Assembly: GCA_905160935.1 (NCBI GenBank)
Contig: CAJHZI010000190.1
Span: 1,147,501-1,211,500, forward strand
Source of the DNA: Enchytraeus crypticus
Lineage: Eukaryota; Annelida; Clitellata; Enchytraeida; Enchytraeidae
Direction: 5' to 3'
Length of the DNA: 64,000 nt
Shown: positions 23,052 to 44,200 of the stretch, one piece after another
Layout of the letters: each line of letters begins with the position of its first letter
Position numbering within the stretch: position 1 is the stretch's first letter
Made by a program: the position numbers and the translations under genes
The notes under the pieces: model-generated
The model's database searches: none
The model's input: the letters and a program-made list of their open reading frames with translations, nothing else
What the model was told of the DNA's origin: nothing

Positions 23052-23135
23052 TGGTCTCTCCTTGAAAGCCAGCACGGAAATTGACGTGCAAAACTTCACT
23101 TCCTCATCCATGATAATATCGGGGACTTCAGCCAT
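23052..23135 (-). CDS. Candidate first coding exon of an unrecognised gene
   Basis: On the minus strand an ATG in good context (GTTATGGCTG) opens 28 codons, MAEVPDIIMDEEVKFCTSIS and on to FKERP, and ends in phase 0 at the consensus donor CCA|GTAAGA. Composition is non-repetitive and protein-like. It would be transcribed away from KAT5, whose start is 2.0 kb to the right. A GC/CpG-rich patch sits 240-330 bp upstream. No following exon was identified by eye in the repeat-filled DNA to the left. Confidence 0.4.
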
Positions 23136-25151
23136 AACAGCACACATAACAATGTTAACCTATAATTAAAAATCTTGTGCAATTACTTTGAAAATTTCTA
23201 CTTAATTTTAGATCAACAACTACATTCATGCACAGATATTTAGGCCCTGTTTCCACTCTCCCCTCGGTACCTATCTGTTGCTAGCATGCTTGTATAGGAG
23301 AGGCCATTCAATCTGCTGTTATACGCCTTATATTCCCCAGAGGGCGTAGGATAGCATTCAGCCAGCCGACCAGTCCTGTCCCATGAGGTCGCTGCCGGCA
23401 CGTTCAATCAACCCGGCGCTGCGCTAGCGCCGTACGCCGCAATGCCGCGCGTGCCTATTCATTCCAGCTATTAGTGTCGCTTTGTTCTTCAGCCAAATAC
23501 ATAACCACTGTATTTGTATGCCTGCCTCATCGCTAAGCCTTCTAATACAGATCATTTAACGTTTGTTTCTTATCTAGCCAAGCATATATGGAGCCTCTCT
23601 CACTCTAAGTGCACTGTCTACTGGCAGGTCCATGGTATATATAGCGCCTCTACTCATCTCTATCTTCCATTTTCTCTTCATGTCCACATACAAAGATATA
23701 GAATTATATGTAATTTTTATTCTATGTCCACATACGTGTGAATCTTTAAATTAATTATTTATAACATTCCTTTAGATCAGTTGCGGATCCAGGGGGGCAG
23801 GGGGCCCGAGACCCCTTAGGCGGGCCCGCAGGTCCGCCGATTAAAAAATTTAAACTACATTTTCATTGTTACTATGGCGGTATCTATGTGTAAATATGTT
23901 TGTAAGGGCAGTGGTTGGGGGGGGGGGGGGGGGGGGGGGTATATGAGAGAACTCAGTTCCACTAGCTTGATTTCTTTTCAAATATGGGCCCCACTAGGTG
24001 CTCATATTTGGTTTACTAGCAGCCCTGTATAAAAGAAAGGGGACCCTGAAAAAATGCTGACCGTTTCACTAGCTCACTATTTTCATTTTAACCACTGTAT
24101 AAGCGGAAAAGAGTGCAAATAAAAAAATGTGAACTCTGCCCAAGAGCAGTGATGCAAACAGCCTTGGCTGGGAGGGGCTTATGCCTCCCTGCCGCCAAAA
24201 TTAGGTCACTTTTGCAATTTGTCCAGATCAGCTGATCAAATTAACCTACTTCTTTCAAAACAAACGTAGGATTTTAGGCATTTTCCCCTGACTTTAGTAC
24301 GGCTATGAGTGGGGGGGGGGGGGGGGGGGTAAGATACGTGGATACACTCACTCTATGAGCCGCACGCAGTAATGAAAATATTTTGAGCTCTCCAGGATTT
24401 TGTCTGGTTTCGTACGTCACATGTCCAAAGAAATGTATACGCTCTCAAAAAACGTTTTCGCCCCACTCCTTAAAAAATTTCTGGACCACTTCTGAAATAC
24501 CATTACTCTTGAGGGATTCTGCTTATGATGAGAAGGGCCACCTATGCCTTTCTTAGCTTCGACTAAAATTTACTGGGCAGGGGCGTCATTCCCTAATATA
24601 GAGCCTATAGGCCTATATTAACGATACTGGAAAATATTTAGACTACAGCGTTTTGATCTTGTCTAGGAATATTGGGACACTGAGGCATGCTGGTTGTAGT
24701 TAAGATCTTTCCTATTTTCTATGTCAGTTGAAAATTACGCAAACTGCAGCAAATGGTAGTTTTTTAGTTTCAGAAGGCCTATAGGCCTAGGCATGCCACA
24801 TATTATAACGCCACTTATATATACCACTTATTCTATATCTTTGGTGGCTATAGCCTATTATATATGTATGATTGGGATTGAAAAAGTTTTAGGCTAATTT
24901 AGAATTTAAAAAGTTTTAGGCTAAAAGTTTTAGGCAAAAAGTTTTAGGATAAAATTTTTGGTTAAAGGACTACAGTTGTGTACAAGTTGTGTACTTTGAG
25001 GGTATTAGCAGTTCTACAAGGGTACTATAGCTTTTCACCACTTCTGAACTTGAGAAAGTGAGGTTCTGGTAAATTCTCAAATAATCGATCGCGATAATCG
25101 AAATTGCCGATGCAAAAGAAAGTAAGAACACAACAAAGAATAACAACAAAA
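23136..25151. promoter_or_regulatory. Intergenic region between candidate minus exon and KAT5
   Basis: Likely holds the KAT5 promoter. A GC/CpG-rich patch lies at 23375-23465 (CGGCGCTGCGCTAGCGCCGT). Two long G tracts occur at 23917-23938 and 24310-24329. No TATA box or start can be assigned by eye. Confidence 0.35.
23600..23750 (-). mobile_element. RTE-like 3' tail
   Basis: Contains AAGTGCACTGTCTACTGGCA and TTCTCTTCATGTCCACATAC, as in the other tails. Confidence 0.55.
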
Positions 25152-34721
<9,570 letters not shown>

Positions 34722-34794
34722 TCGAAAAGATTCAACCTTCTTTTTCTCGCAATCATAGCCGATGTTGTCATGGACAATTACAAGCCATCGCTCT

Positions 34795-34902
34795 CTCGGT
34801 GTCTCTTAGTTCACTGGCTACTGGCAGGTCCATGGTATATACTGCCTCTACTCTTCTCTGTCTTCCGCCTTCCTCTTCATTTCCACATATGAGTGGGTCA
34901 AT
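34795..34902 (-). mobile_element. RTE-like 3' tail downstream of KAT5
   Basis: Tail signature AGTTCACTGGCTACTGGCAG followed by CCATGGTATA and CACATATGAGTGGGTC, about 75 bp after the KAT5 stop. Probably within its 3' UTR. Confidence 0.55.
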
Positions 34903-34925
34903 TCCAAGCCATAGCTAGCTGATAA

Positions 34926-35010
34926 TGTGCTGATGTTGTCATGGACAATTACAAGTGAAAGCTAGCTGATAATGAGCTGGTGTTGTCATGGACAATTACA
35001 ACCATAGCTA
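34926..35010. repeat. Short duplication downstream of KAT5
   Basis: TGTTGTCATGGACAATTACA and AGCTAGCTGATAATG recur three times between 34760 and 35012. Confidence 0.7.
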
Positions 35011-35231
35011 GCTGATAATGTCTCGTTGATGTGTTACATTGACAGTGTACTATAGAGGGTTGAGCATTGCTATTGTCGCATGTTGATAATATTTGTCAGA
35101 CACAGTTTAGACTGGGAGTTGAATCCACGGCCTCGGTTGAACGTGCAAGGGGCGCAATGAACTGTGCAGCTCGACGTACAGATTGTTGCCACATAATATT
35201 TGTGACTGACAATGCGGCGCCTGTTTGTGTA

Positions 35232-35322
35232 GAGTCTGCAAGAGACGTCCCTGACATTGCCTTGTGTCGAGGAACCGGACTTTAAAAAATCTTATTGATT
35301 GATTGATTGATTGATTGATAGT
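35232..35322 (+). mobile_element. LINE/SINE tail ending in (ATTG)n
   Basis: Same family as 10670-10772: CTGCAAGAGACGTCCCTGAC, TGTCGAGGAACCGGACTTTA, then ATTG units. Confidence 0.5.
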
Positions 35323-35689
35323 AGCCGTTACAAGCTATGTATTCATATGCTGATGCTATACACTGACTGCACGGAATTGAAGTCAATTTCTATCACGCGC
35401 TCTCCACATAAACTGCTGCAGAACTTGCGCCATCTAAGTAGTTTGATGGTGAGAAGATTTTTTAAATATTTGGAGAAAAATCGAGAATATAGTGAGGGGA
35501 CAACGAGTGAAAAAGGTCTTTGCTTCTGACATCATAACTAGGGGACGGACGTTCCTAACTCGTACTTTTTACTTTCTTGGTGTATATGCCATGGAGACTC
35601 CCTAATCAATGCAGTGTTCTTATAAGCATGCAGTATTATGCCTTTATGTCAAATCACAAGCGATTCATTACGAGTGTAAGATCAACTTT

Positions 35690-35880
35690 TACAACAACAA
35701 CAACAACAACAATTAGAGTGCTACAGTCATCAATGACAACATCGAGCACTGTTGAGTCAAAATGAAGCCGACGAGCAAAAAGAAGGTTCAAAAACGGTGC
35801 AAAATCCAGAAAATCAGTCCAAAGTAAAGGGAATTAAAGAAAATGAGGTTTAGCCACTGGTCGCAACTAATGGACAAATC
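35690..35880 (-). mobile_element. CR1/L2-like LINE 3' end copy
   Basis: Matches the 3' UTR of the 37-kb element, starting at an ACA microsatellite and including CAATGACAACATCGAGCACT and the CAAAAACGGTGCAAAATCCA segment. Confidence 0.62.
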
Positions 35881-36765
35881 AAATCTTTAATTTAATTTAA
35901 TTTACCATTGCCTTATCTCACATCTTTAGCCTGAAACTCAATTGAAACGAATTGTCAAAGTTTTTGATCGCATCAACGCCAGTGCATAGTCAGCGATTAA
36001 CCTTTCAATGTGTAATTGTTTTTGACTTGTTGATTTGAGAAATTAATTTTATTTATTCTATTTTAATTTCTTTAATTTTATTAAATTTGGATTTAATTCT
36101 CAAATCGGACTGGAAACAAATTTGACAGATGTTGCTAATAGAAGCATAGCATTTCCTATCAGTGTAATTAACAACGACGAACAGCTAAGCCTAGTTTAAC
36201 GTCAGTTTCTCGTCTCGAATGTTGTGATTTAGCTGGAGGAGCACTGGATTGAAATCTTGATGGCTTGATCAACTGTCGAACACCTTATCTATCCTGCCAT
36301 ATAAGCCTACAGGCTACTATGTACCTCTTCAGGCATTATGGGCAGTGCATGAGAGTGTAAATTTTTTTAACATACGTTCATATTATGTTGGATCAGAAAT
36401 ATGGACAAGTGATCAAGCTGTTGAAGGTCATGAGTGCCGATCATTACTGGATAATGATGATTAACCCATAGTAAGAGGCGAGTCGTCGTGCAGTTCCCTC
36501 ATTTCAGATTATTCCGCTCTTGAGAATTTCAATCCTGAGGTGCAGAATAACCTAACAATGGGAAGATGATGGAGGACTTTTCTCGTTCTCAACTTAATCA
36601 CCTCACTGTGGACTGCTCTCAGTGTTGTATTGCAATTCTTAACTCGTCCTATTTTCCAGATCTCCAGTTGTATAATGATATTAATTTCAAAAATGCTATA
36701 ACTACATGTAGATTTAATTAATTACCTAGATAGGCCAATTTCTATAATGTAAATCACAATACAGT

Positions 36766-36794
36766 GTTCGATGTTGCCATGGGCAACATCGAAC
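36766..36794. repeat. Perfect 13-bp inverted repeat, 3-nt loop
   Basis: GTTCGATGTTGCC, ATG, GGCAACATCGAAC. Confidence 0.85.
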
Positions 36795-37009
36795 CTGTGA
36801 CCCCAAACTCTGCTCATAGGATTCGATTTGATACCATAGTGCTCAATGTTGTTATGGGCGACAGTAGCCCTCTAATTCTGTTGTTGTTGTTGTTCTCATG
36901 ACTGTAAGTGATCAACTGCTGCTTGTAAGAGCAGCTTACAGGAAGCTGTTTTGCTGTAAATAAACAAGTCCTTTAATAAATTGTTTTACAAAAGTAAACA
37001 CGCATTAAT

Positions 37010-38710
37010 AATAATAATAATAACAACAATTAGAGTGCTACAGTCATCAATGACAACATCGAGCACTATTCAGACAAAATCAAGCCGGCGAGCAAAAAAA
37101 AGAAATCCAAAAACGGTGCAATTTCCAATATCCAGAAATTCAGTCCAAAGTAAAGGGAGTTAAAGAAAAGGTGGTTTAGGCGCCGGTCGCTGCTCATGCA
37201 CTCTGGATGGAAAAGAGAGATGGAAAAGATAGGTCTTAAACTGCTTATGGAACCGCTCATAGGAAAGCCAAGGCTGATGTGATTCAAATGAAGATTTCCG
37301 AAGATTGGATGGAAGTGAATTCCATATCTGAGGTGCAGCATGCTGGAAAGAACGATTAGATAGCTTAGAGCGTGAAGGTAAGCTAGGTCTCACAAGAGTA
37401 ATTAACTTAGAAGACCGAGTAATAGCAGGCTGCATCACTTTAATCAAGTGAGACATACAAGTTTGTCCAGGGATGGTGATTGACTTACACGTTAACGAAG
37501 CTATTTTGTAAATCTTTAAATCTTAAAATCTTAAAGCTCTTTAATCTTTAGCCAGTGCAAAGACTTCAAAATAGGCATAACATGTGAGTACTTGGAACTA
37601 CAAAAAATTGCTCGCGCAAGAGAATTCTGAACAAACTGCAACCGATCAATCTCAAAGTCAGGGAGATTTAAAAACAGGGAATTGCAGTAGTTCAACTTCG
37701 ATTGCACAAGAGCAGCACCAATTGTAGCAGCTGTCTCACGTAACAAATATGGATGTATTCGACGAAGATCATGGATATGGAAGAAACATGCTTGTGAAGT
37801 TTTAGTTATGTGTTCGTGGAAGGTTAGGTGTTTATCAAGGATAACACCGAGATTTCTCACAGAAGAAACAGGTGATATTTTAATACCTGAAGATAATGAA
37901 AGAGTTTTCCCATTCAGCTTCAGAAGCTGTTGAGGTGGCCCGACCAACAAGAATTCAGTCTTAGATGGATTAAGTGCCAAGAAATTAGCAGACATGCAAG
38001 AGGATATAGACTGAAAACTTTGTTGCAGTAGTGTTTCAGCATTGGAATAGGAGTTAGGGGTGAAACAAGTGTACATTTGAGTGTCATCAGCATATAGTTC
38101 AGGATCAAGAGAATGAGAAGAGATTAGAGTGATTAGGGGTGTTGTATAGAGGTTAAAGAGGATAGGACCAAGAACGGAGCCTTGAGGCACACCATACTTT
38201 AAGTGAGAAGGCGAAGAGATATACTCCATCACTTTCACAATAAAAGAACGATCCGTCAGATAGGAGGAAAACCAATCAAGAACAATTCCACGAACACCAA
38301 ACCAGGAAGAAAGACGTTCAAGAAGAATATTGTGATCAATGGTATCAAAAGCGGCCGAAAGATCAAGCATACATAATCCAGTTAAGCGTTGTGTGCACAT
38401 GGCATTAACAATAGAATTGCACACAGATAGAAGCACCGTTTTAGTTGAACGATGCTTAGTATAAGCAGCTTGATGCTTATTAAATAGATCATTGTAAGAG
38501 AGATGAGTAGAAAGACTCTGAAGAACAATTCTTTCAGTGAGCTTAGATATGTATGACAGATTAGATATAGGCCTGTAATTCGACAATAATTCCTTATCCA
38601 GTGTGGGCTTTTTAAGCGATGGAGTAATAACTGCACGCTTAAAAGCGCGAGGAAATTTCCCAGTAGAGAGGGAGAGGTTAACAATCAATGTTAATACTGA
38701 AGCAAGTATG
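37010..38710 (-). mobile_element. 5'-truncated CR1/L2-like LINE with reverse transcriptase
   Basis: A long open frame (38688 to 37531, 385 codons) carries RT motifs: SNYRPISNLSYISKLTERIV, LDLSAAFDTIDH, YGVPQGSVLGPILFNLY, the YADDTQMY catalytic box, and the thumb and C-terminal region LNYCNSLFLNLPDFEIDRLQ. After one stop or frame break it resumes at 37456-37160 (FQHAAPQIWNSLPSNLRKSS). A 3' UTR with a (TTA)n tail ends near 37010. The endonuclease is missing. It is 5' truncated at a perfect hairpin. Encodes self-mobilisation by target-primed reverse transcription when intact; this copy is dead. Confidence 0.88.
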
Positions 38711-38752
38711 ACCTCTCTTTTAAAGAAGTATACACTTCTTTAAAAGAGAGGT
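38711..38752. repeat. Perfect 19-bp inverted repeat, 4-nt loop
   Basis: ACCTCTCTTTTAAAGAAGT, loop ATAC, exact reverse complement, located at the 5' end of the truncated LINE. Confidence 0.92.
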
Positions 38753-38759
38753 TATAGTG

Positions 38760-38975
38760 AATAATCAACTATATTGATATCTATCACTTTTAAAACCACA
38801 TGTTTAATCCGTTAGGCAATTTAGACCATTTTCCGTATAACCAGTCCAGTGAATGTCCGAGATTTTACTCTCAGATCAGCGCGATCGGGATTCGAACCCA
38901 CGAGGATTCAAATCACCTTAGGATTTGTCATTTAAAACTTCATGATGTTACCCCTACGCTATTTAGACATTCATA
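38760..38975 (-). mobile_element. SINE-B copy
   Basis: Reverse full-length copy with the B box GGATTCGAACCC on the complementary reading. Starts just after the hairpin at the LINE 5' end. Confidence 0.65.
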
Positions 38976-39007
38976 TTATACATATTATTAATTAAACACA
39001 TTATAGT

Positions 39008-39232
39008 CAAATTATCAACTATGTTGATATCTATCACTTTTAATACCACATGCTAAATCCCTTAGGCAATTTGTCCATTTTCCGTGTAGCCAGTCCATTG
39101 AATGTCCGAGATTTTACTCTCAGATCAGCGCGGCTGGGATTCAAAGCCACGAGGATTCAATTCACCTCAGGGTCTGTCATTTAAAACTTCATGACGCTAT
39201 CTACATCTCTAACCATTGCGCTATTGAGACAT
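39008..39232 (-). mobile_element. SINE-B copy, in tandem with the previous one
   Basis: A second reverse copy 30 bp further on, same orientation, similarly diverged. Confidence 0.65.
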
Positions 39233-41070
39233 TCTAATACATAGTTTTACATTTGATCGATAGCTTTGATTGCATTTGTCTTTTTCTTAATTCCGTAATG
39301 GGATAGGTATGCAGAGAATGACGAATTTGAAATATTTTTTGATGATTTTGATGACTAAAAATATTTCTAGCATTTATGCTAACATGGAGATCCCTAGTAT
39401 TACACTTGTAAATCAATATTGTATTAGAGATGTTATGTTTAATTTGGAAATTTGTGCAATAATTTTTGCCAAAAGACCTGCTGCAACTATTACAATAAAT
39501 TATTGGCAGAAAATCGGCAGAAGGGTAAATTAAGTAGATTATATTATTCTAATTATAGAAAATAATTCAACTAAAGTATTCTTAAAGTTCTCTCACATTT
39601 TACATTTATTCTTTAAGTTCTGGACCATTTACAATTCTAGATATTATAAGTGGAGTCTAATGTTAGAAAAAAAATTTTTAATTAGTAATGTGGACTGAAT
39701 GCCTAGAAAGGCTGTGTCCGAATAAGAGTGTTTGTGGGAGCTGAAGTAGCTCTAGAATGTTTGTGTCCATGTTTAAACTCAATTTTTAACCCAGAATCTA
39801 TAGCGCTCAATATATCATTGATGCCGACAGCACTGTAATTGTTGTTGTTGTGTTTAGAGTTAATTTTTCTGGCTAAAGTCTTGGATTATTGTTTATGAGT
39901 AAGGAAAATTATCAGAAAGGTGAGTGTCATTAACTTTCACTCTAGAAGTCTGCCTGCCACGGATAAACCCTATGGATCTTGTCAACACAAAGCCTTAGCC
40001 TGATCTCTTCTGGAAATCTCTGTCTTTCAAGGTTAAAGGTTGAACACATATTATAGTGAAATGATCAGGCATGCATGATGATGACCACTTTTAATATGCT
40101 TAAACCTTTAGGCAGCTTATAGTTGTGTTGCCAGTCCTGTGTATGTTTTAGATTTTTCTCTCATCAGTTCGCCTGAGAAACTCACAGTCCCAAAAGCAAC
40201 CTTGTAAAAATTGTTGGCGTTAATTGACATACTGCACACTGCGCTAGATATGAGACTTTAGACTAACATGAATAAATCTATTTATAGGAATCTGATGAAT
40301 AATGTGGAAATTATGATAGGATTTTATACAATCAGCGTATAATTTGGCATTATCATTTGATCGTTGTCATCATCATCATCATCTTCCTTTGAATCCAAAC
40401 TTAACTAGAGCTGGGATCCAAATAAACCTTCAAACATTTCCATTCGTTTAAAAAAATTGTATGTAGCAATTTCTGGAGCCTAGGCGCTCGCCAACTGAAT
40501 GCCCGTTTTACGTTAATATTTATAGTTTAATCGTAATCATTCAAGTATTGACATTTATTTCATTTTACTACTTTCATGTATGTAACACTTTAGTCAGCAT
40601 CCATTTGGACCAGTGTAGTATGTAGACTTGTTTTGTTAAATTGTAGTGTTAGCACTAGTTCATCTATAAGTTAATTGTAGCCTATTTGTTAAACTTTTGA
40701 TAGTCTGATAAATCTACTTAGTTGTACTTAGTTGTTGTTCTGACATTGTTATTAGTGATTTTATTGCATGTTTTTTTTATTACTAATCTAGTACTGTTTC
40801 GAGTTTTTAATTAGAAGTTTTGATAATATTGGGATGTAAAATTTATTCAATCTTTTGAATTTAAACATAACTGTTTTGATATTGTGCTAAATATATATAG
40901 CAGTGATATTGATTGATGCATGAAAATTATTTTTGTTATCCTTGTACTAGATTATTATATGTCTATCTTGTTAATTAATTTTAAAACCAAACACATATGA
41001 GCTTTAAATGAAATTTTAGAAATTACAGATGTTAGCAATAAATGCTCTGCTACTATTTTCATCTGGTTGA
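39233..41070. other. AT-rich DNA upstream of the TASOR-like gene
   Basis: Holds a SINE-B fragment and a repeat C copy; otherwise no supported exon despite a deliberate look for pseudo-PARP/SPOC coding segments. Confidence 0.45.
40048..40200 (-). mobile_element. SINE-B related fragment
   Basis: Matches the tail and middle (ATAGTGAAATGATCAGGCAT, GATTTTTCTCTCATCAG) loosely. Confidence 0.4.
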
Positions 41071-41151
41071 CAAGAAAACGGCAATGAGACATTTGTACAG
41101 TTGATCAAACGACAAGCAATAGCAACTAATTCTAGTGATCGGTTTTCTAGA

Positions 41152-41206
41152 ATGTCCTGGCCTTCTCGTCTGGAATTAATCGAGCTATCTCCTGAAAGAG
41201 AAAGAG
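41152..41206 (+). CDS. Candidate initiator exon of the TASOR-like gene
   Basis: ATG at 41152 opens MSWPSRLELIELSPERER and ends at a good donor AGAG|GTACCT. It leaves one base, exactly what the phase-1 acceptor at 43511 needs. The frame is open back to about 41071, so this could instead be an internal exon using the AG at 41074, 41088 or 41100. No transcript evidence. Confidence 0.4.
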
Positions 41207-44200
41207 GTACCTAATTAAATATAACTAAAGCTGTAGGGTTGGTTTAAAGTTGGTTCCGATATTTTTCTCCTAGATTCTTAAGTTGTGCCACTCAATCTCG
41301 TACTTGTTTATTCCTAAAACAACTAAAGTGCGATCTCTTCTCTTCAGTGCACTGCAAGTGGCAGATTCAAGGTATATATTCATACTCAAAGTCTGCTTTC
41401 TTGCTCCATAAGAGCACTCTTTAGATCAACAAGTTAATCCCTTCACAAAGTCTACGCCTTATCCATACCTTATGTATCCTATAGCTTGGGAAGAGTATGG
41501 CTTCTGAGGTGGTTCCCCGTTCCCTTCCTCAGAATTATTTATTTAACTAAAATGCAATAATCGGCAATTAATTAGTGAGATGCTCCAATAGTTCAGTGTT
41601 ACTGATTTGTATATAATTATATTACAGCCTAGTCGAGGTTTAGTTGCTGTAGCCAGTGGAGAGACCGACGACTTTAAAAATTACAAATTGGAGTTACTAC
41701 GACTTCATTTTTTATAGTTTTATCAAAAGGGATTACGCATATTTTATTCGATTCTCTGCACGTTTGTCTTTTGTGACATTTTTTACATTATACCATTTTA
41801 TTGTCACAGTAATGGAGGTGATAATTGAGGCAACTGAAGGAGTTAATTTTGTTTAAAATTATTCCGAATGCTGTGAAGCTTATTCAAATTTACACATAGA
41901 CCTTACTTTATTTTTTTGAGACAATAATCTCTTGAACATATTGAATCTTCTATTTTAGATGTGTGTATTGGTCATTGTTGCATGAATATGTACGTGTATT
42001 GTTTGTGCCTAACAGCATAGATGTATGTAGATGTATTAATATTACTATCTATAGATGGATATAGTTATTTATGTTCTCTGTTTTGTAGTGAAATTTAACC
42101 TCATATAGAAATTTTCCTAATACAATGATTGTATTAATTTAATCAACATTTATAAATAGTGGATCTTAGAGAAATAGAACTTAGTGTTCCGAGTTCTTAA
42201 CGTTGTTTTGTTGGAATGACTAACTTCACCTGACTAACTTCTCCCATAGCATCTCATGTCATACTAACTTCTATCACATCATATCATATTATACTAACCT
42301 ATACCTTATTACATCTCCTTATACTAACATCTATCATATGATGCGATTCTCTCTTAGTGCACTGCCTACTGGCAGGTCCATGGTACATAACGCCTCCACT
42401 CTTCTTTGTCTTCCGCATTCCTCTTCATTTCCACATATGAGTGGGTCTTTAAATCATCTAAAATAGATGATGATGATGTGATATGGTATATATTATACCA
42501 TATCACATCGTATCATACCAACTTCTATCATATCATCTCATACCATACTAGCTTCTATCATATCATCTCATACCATACTAGCTTCTATCATATCATCTCA
42601 TACCATACTAGCTTCTATCATATCATCTCATACTACCATACTAGCTTCTATCATATCATCTCATACCATACTAGCTTCTATCATATCATCTCATACCATA
42701 CTAGCTTCTATCATATCATCTCATACCATACTAGCTTCTATAAAATTTCTATCATATCATCTCATACCATACTAGCTTCTATCATATCATCTCATACCAT
42801 ACTAGCTTCTATCCACATACCACCTCTATACATATACTTTTACATCATATCATCAGAACTTCATGCTTCTACTAACTAAGAACTTTATAAATTTGGTTTT
42901 TTATACAGAGCTATGCTTTGGTTTATGTTTTTCTTAATGGTGTGTGTTTAGTAATGTCTTAATAATAATACATGTAGTTTTTAAAAATTATTTTCTAAGC
43001 TAAATATAGGCAGTACTGAATTGTAATAGTTGTACCTATTTACAATGAGACATATGTAGTTAAATCCTAAGGCAATTTTTAAGGTAGTAGTCTAGGTAGT
43101 GAAATTCTGTTTTATATCTATTCTCAAATTCTATTCAATTATCGCTAGTGTACTATTTAATATTACGTTGTCTTTGTATATTACTTTACAGTTAAATCTT
43201 AATTAGAATTTGATTCCAAATTCTCATTTAGATTCTCAAATTTGATAAAATCCAGTATAATTAATAACTGTTAATCTTTAAATTAAAGCAATACAGATAA
43301 TATTTAAATTTTATAATATTAATATTAAGTTAAATTATGTTACAACTAATAGGAATATTTTACATTAAATTAATGCACCAAACAATCAAGATATTAAGAA
43401 AACGCTAGAATATTTTACATTAAATTAATGTACTGACAAATAAAGATATTCAGAAAACGTCATAATTCTTCCAAATAACCTCGTTTACATCACATACCGG
43501 TTGATTTCAGTCTACCACGCCTCCTCGGACACTGCATTTTTGCTGCCGCTCATCTCAGCTGACATAGACACCACCGGAGACCCTAGATCTTCCTCGGGTC
43601 TCTCCCTCCGTCCGGCTCTCCCAGGCTTTGAACCCAGACCTGCAGACGTGGAGCCGCACGCTCTGCCACGCAGGCTAGCGAGCAGTGCTGCCAGTCCACC
43701 GGAAAAACCTGACGAAGACGAGAGGTGGTACGAAGAAGATGCTGGAGAGAACTTTGAGTTGGAAGCGCATAAGCTGAAAGTAAAGCTGCAGGTTAACGCA
43801 GGATCTCTGCTGCGTAGGTCTTCGCGAGTGGTAACGACTGAGTCAGAATTGAGTGGAAGTCCTACCGGTGTTGGGTTAGATAAAGAGCCGTGTTTTGATT
43901 CGAAGGGAAGTCAGCAGAGGCAGCAGTTAAACACTGAGAGAGAAGTGGTTGCTGTTAAGGTGTCGAGGGTAGAAACTGGTGCGAACAAGCTCCGTCGATT
44001 TCCAGTTGAGGTGCCGCTAGTTCGAAATCTTAAGTCAAATATACCTTGCGTGGAGAAGGAACAGCAAAAGAAGGAAAGAGAAAGAGAGCTCTATGGCAAT
44101 GAAGTGCACGACAGAATGTCTTTAGCTCAAGGATTGGCAGAGTCAGATCTGACGAAGGCTAAGATGAACACTGACCTGACACGTGCTTATGATGAGAGCA

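Noticed and set aside
36610..36707. Possible TASOR pseudo-PARP exon (AILNSSYFPDLQLYNDINF) with a good pyrimidine-rich acceptor and a GTAGAT donor
   Set aside because: The resemblance covers about 25 residues only, no following exons of the domain were found, and its phase does not join the next candidate exon. Kept only as a lead for profile search.
39309..39533. 74-codon AT-rich frame
   Set aside because: Composition matches surrounding intronic AT-rich DNA; no homology or splice support.
41628..41717. Terminal-exon-like stretch PSRGLVAVASGETDDFKNYK ... stop after a good acceptor
   Set aside because: Phase does not fit the preceding candidate exon (joining gives an immediate stop) and no partner exon was found.
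42406..42879. 157-codon frame of YHISYHTSF repeats
   Set aside because: 30-bp minisatellite preserved in frame because 30 is a multiple of three.
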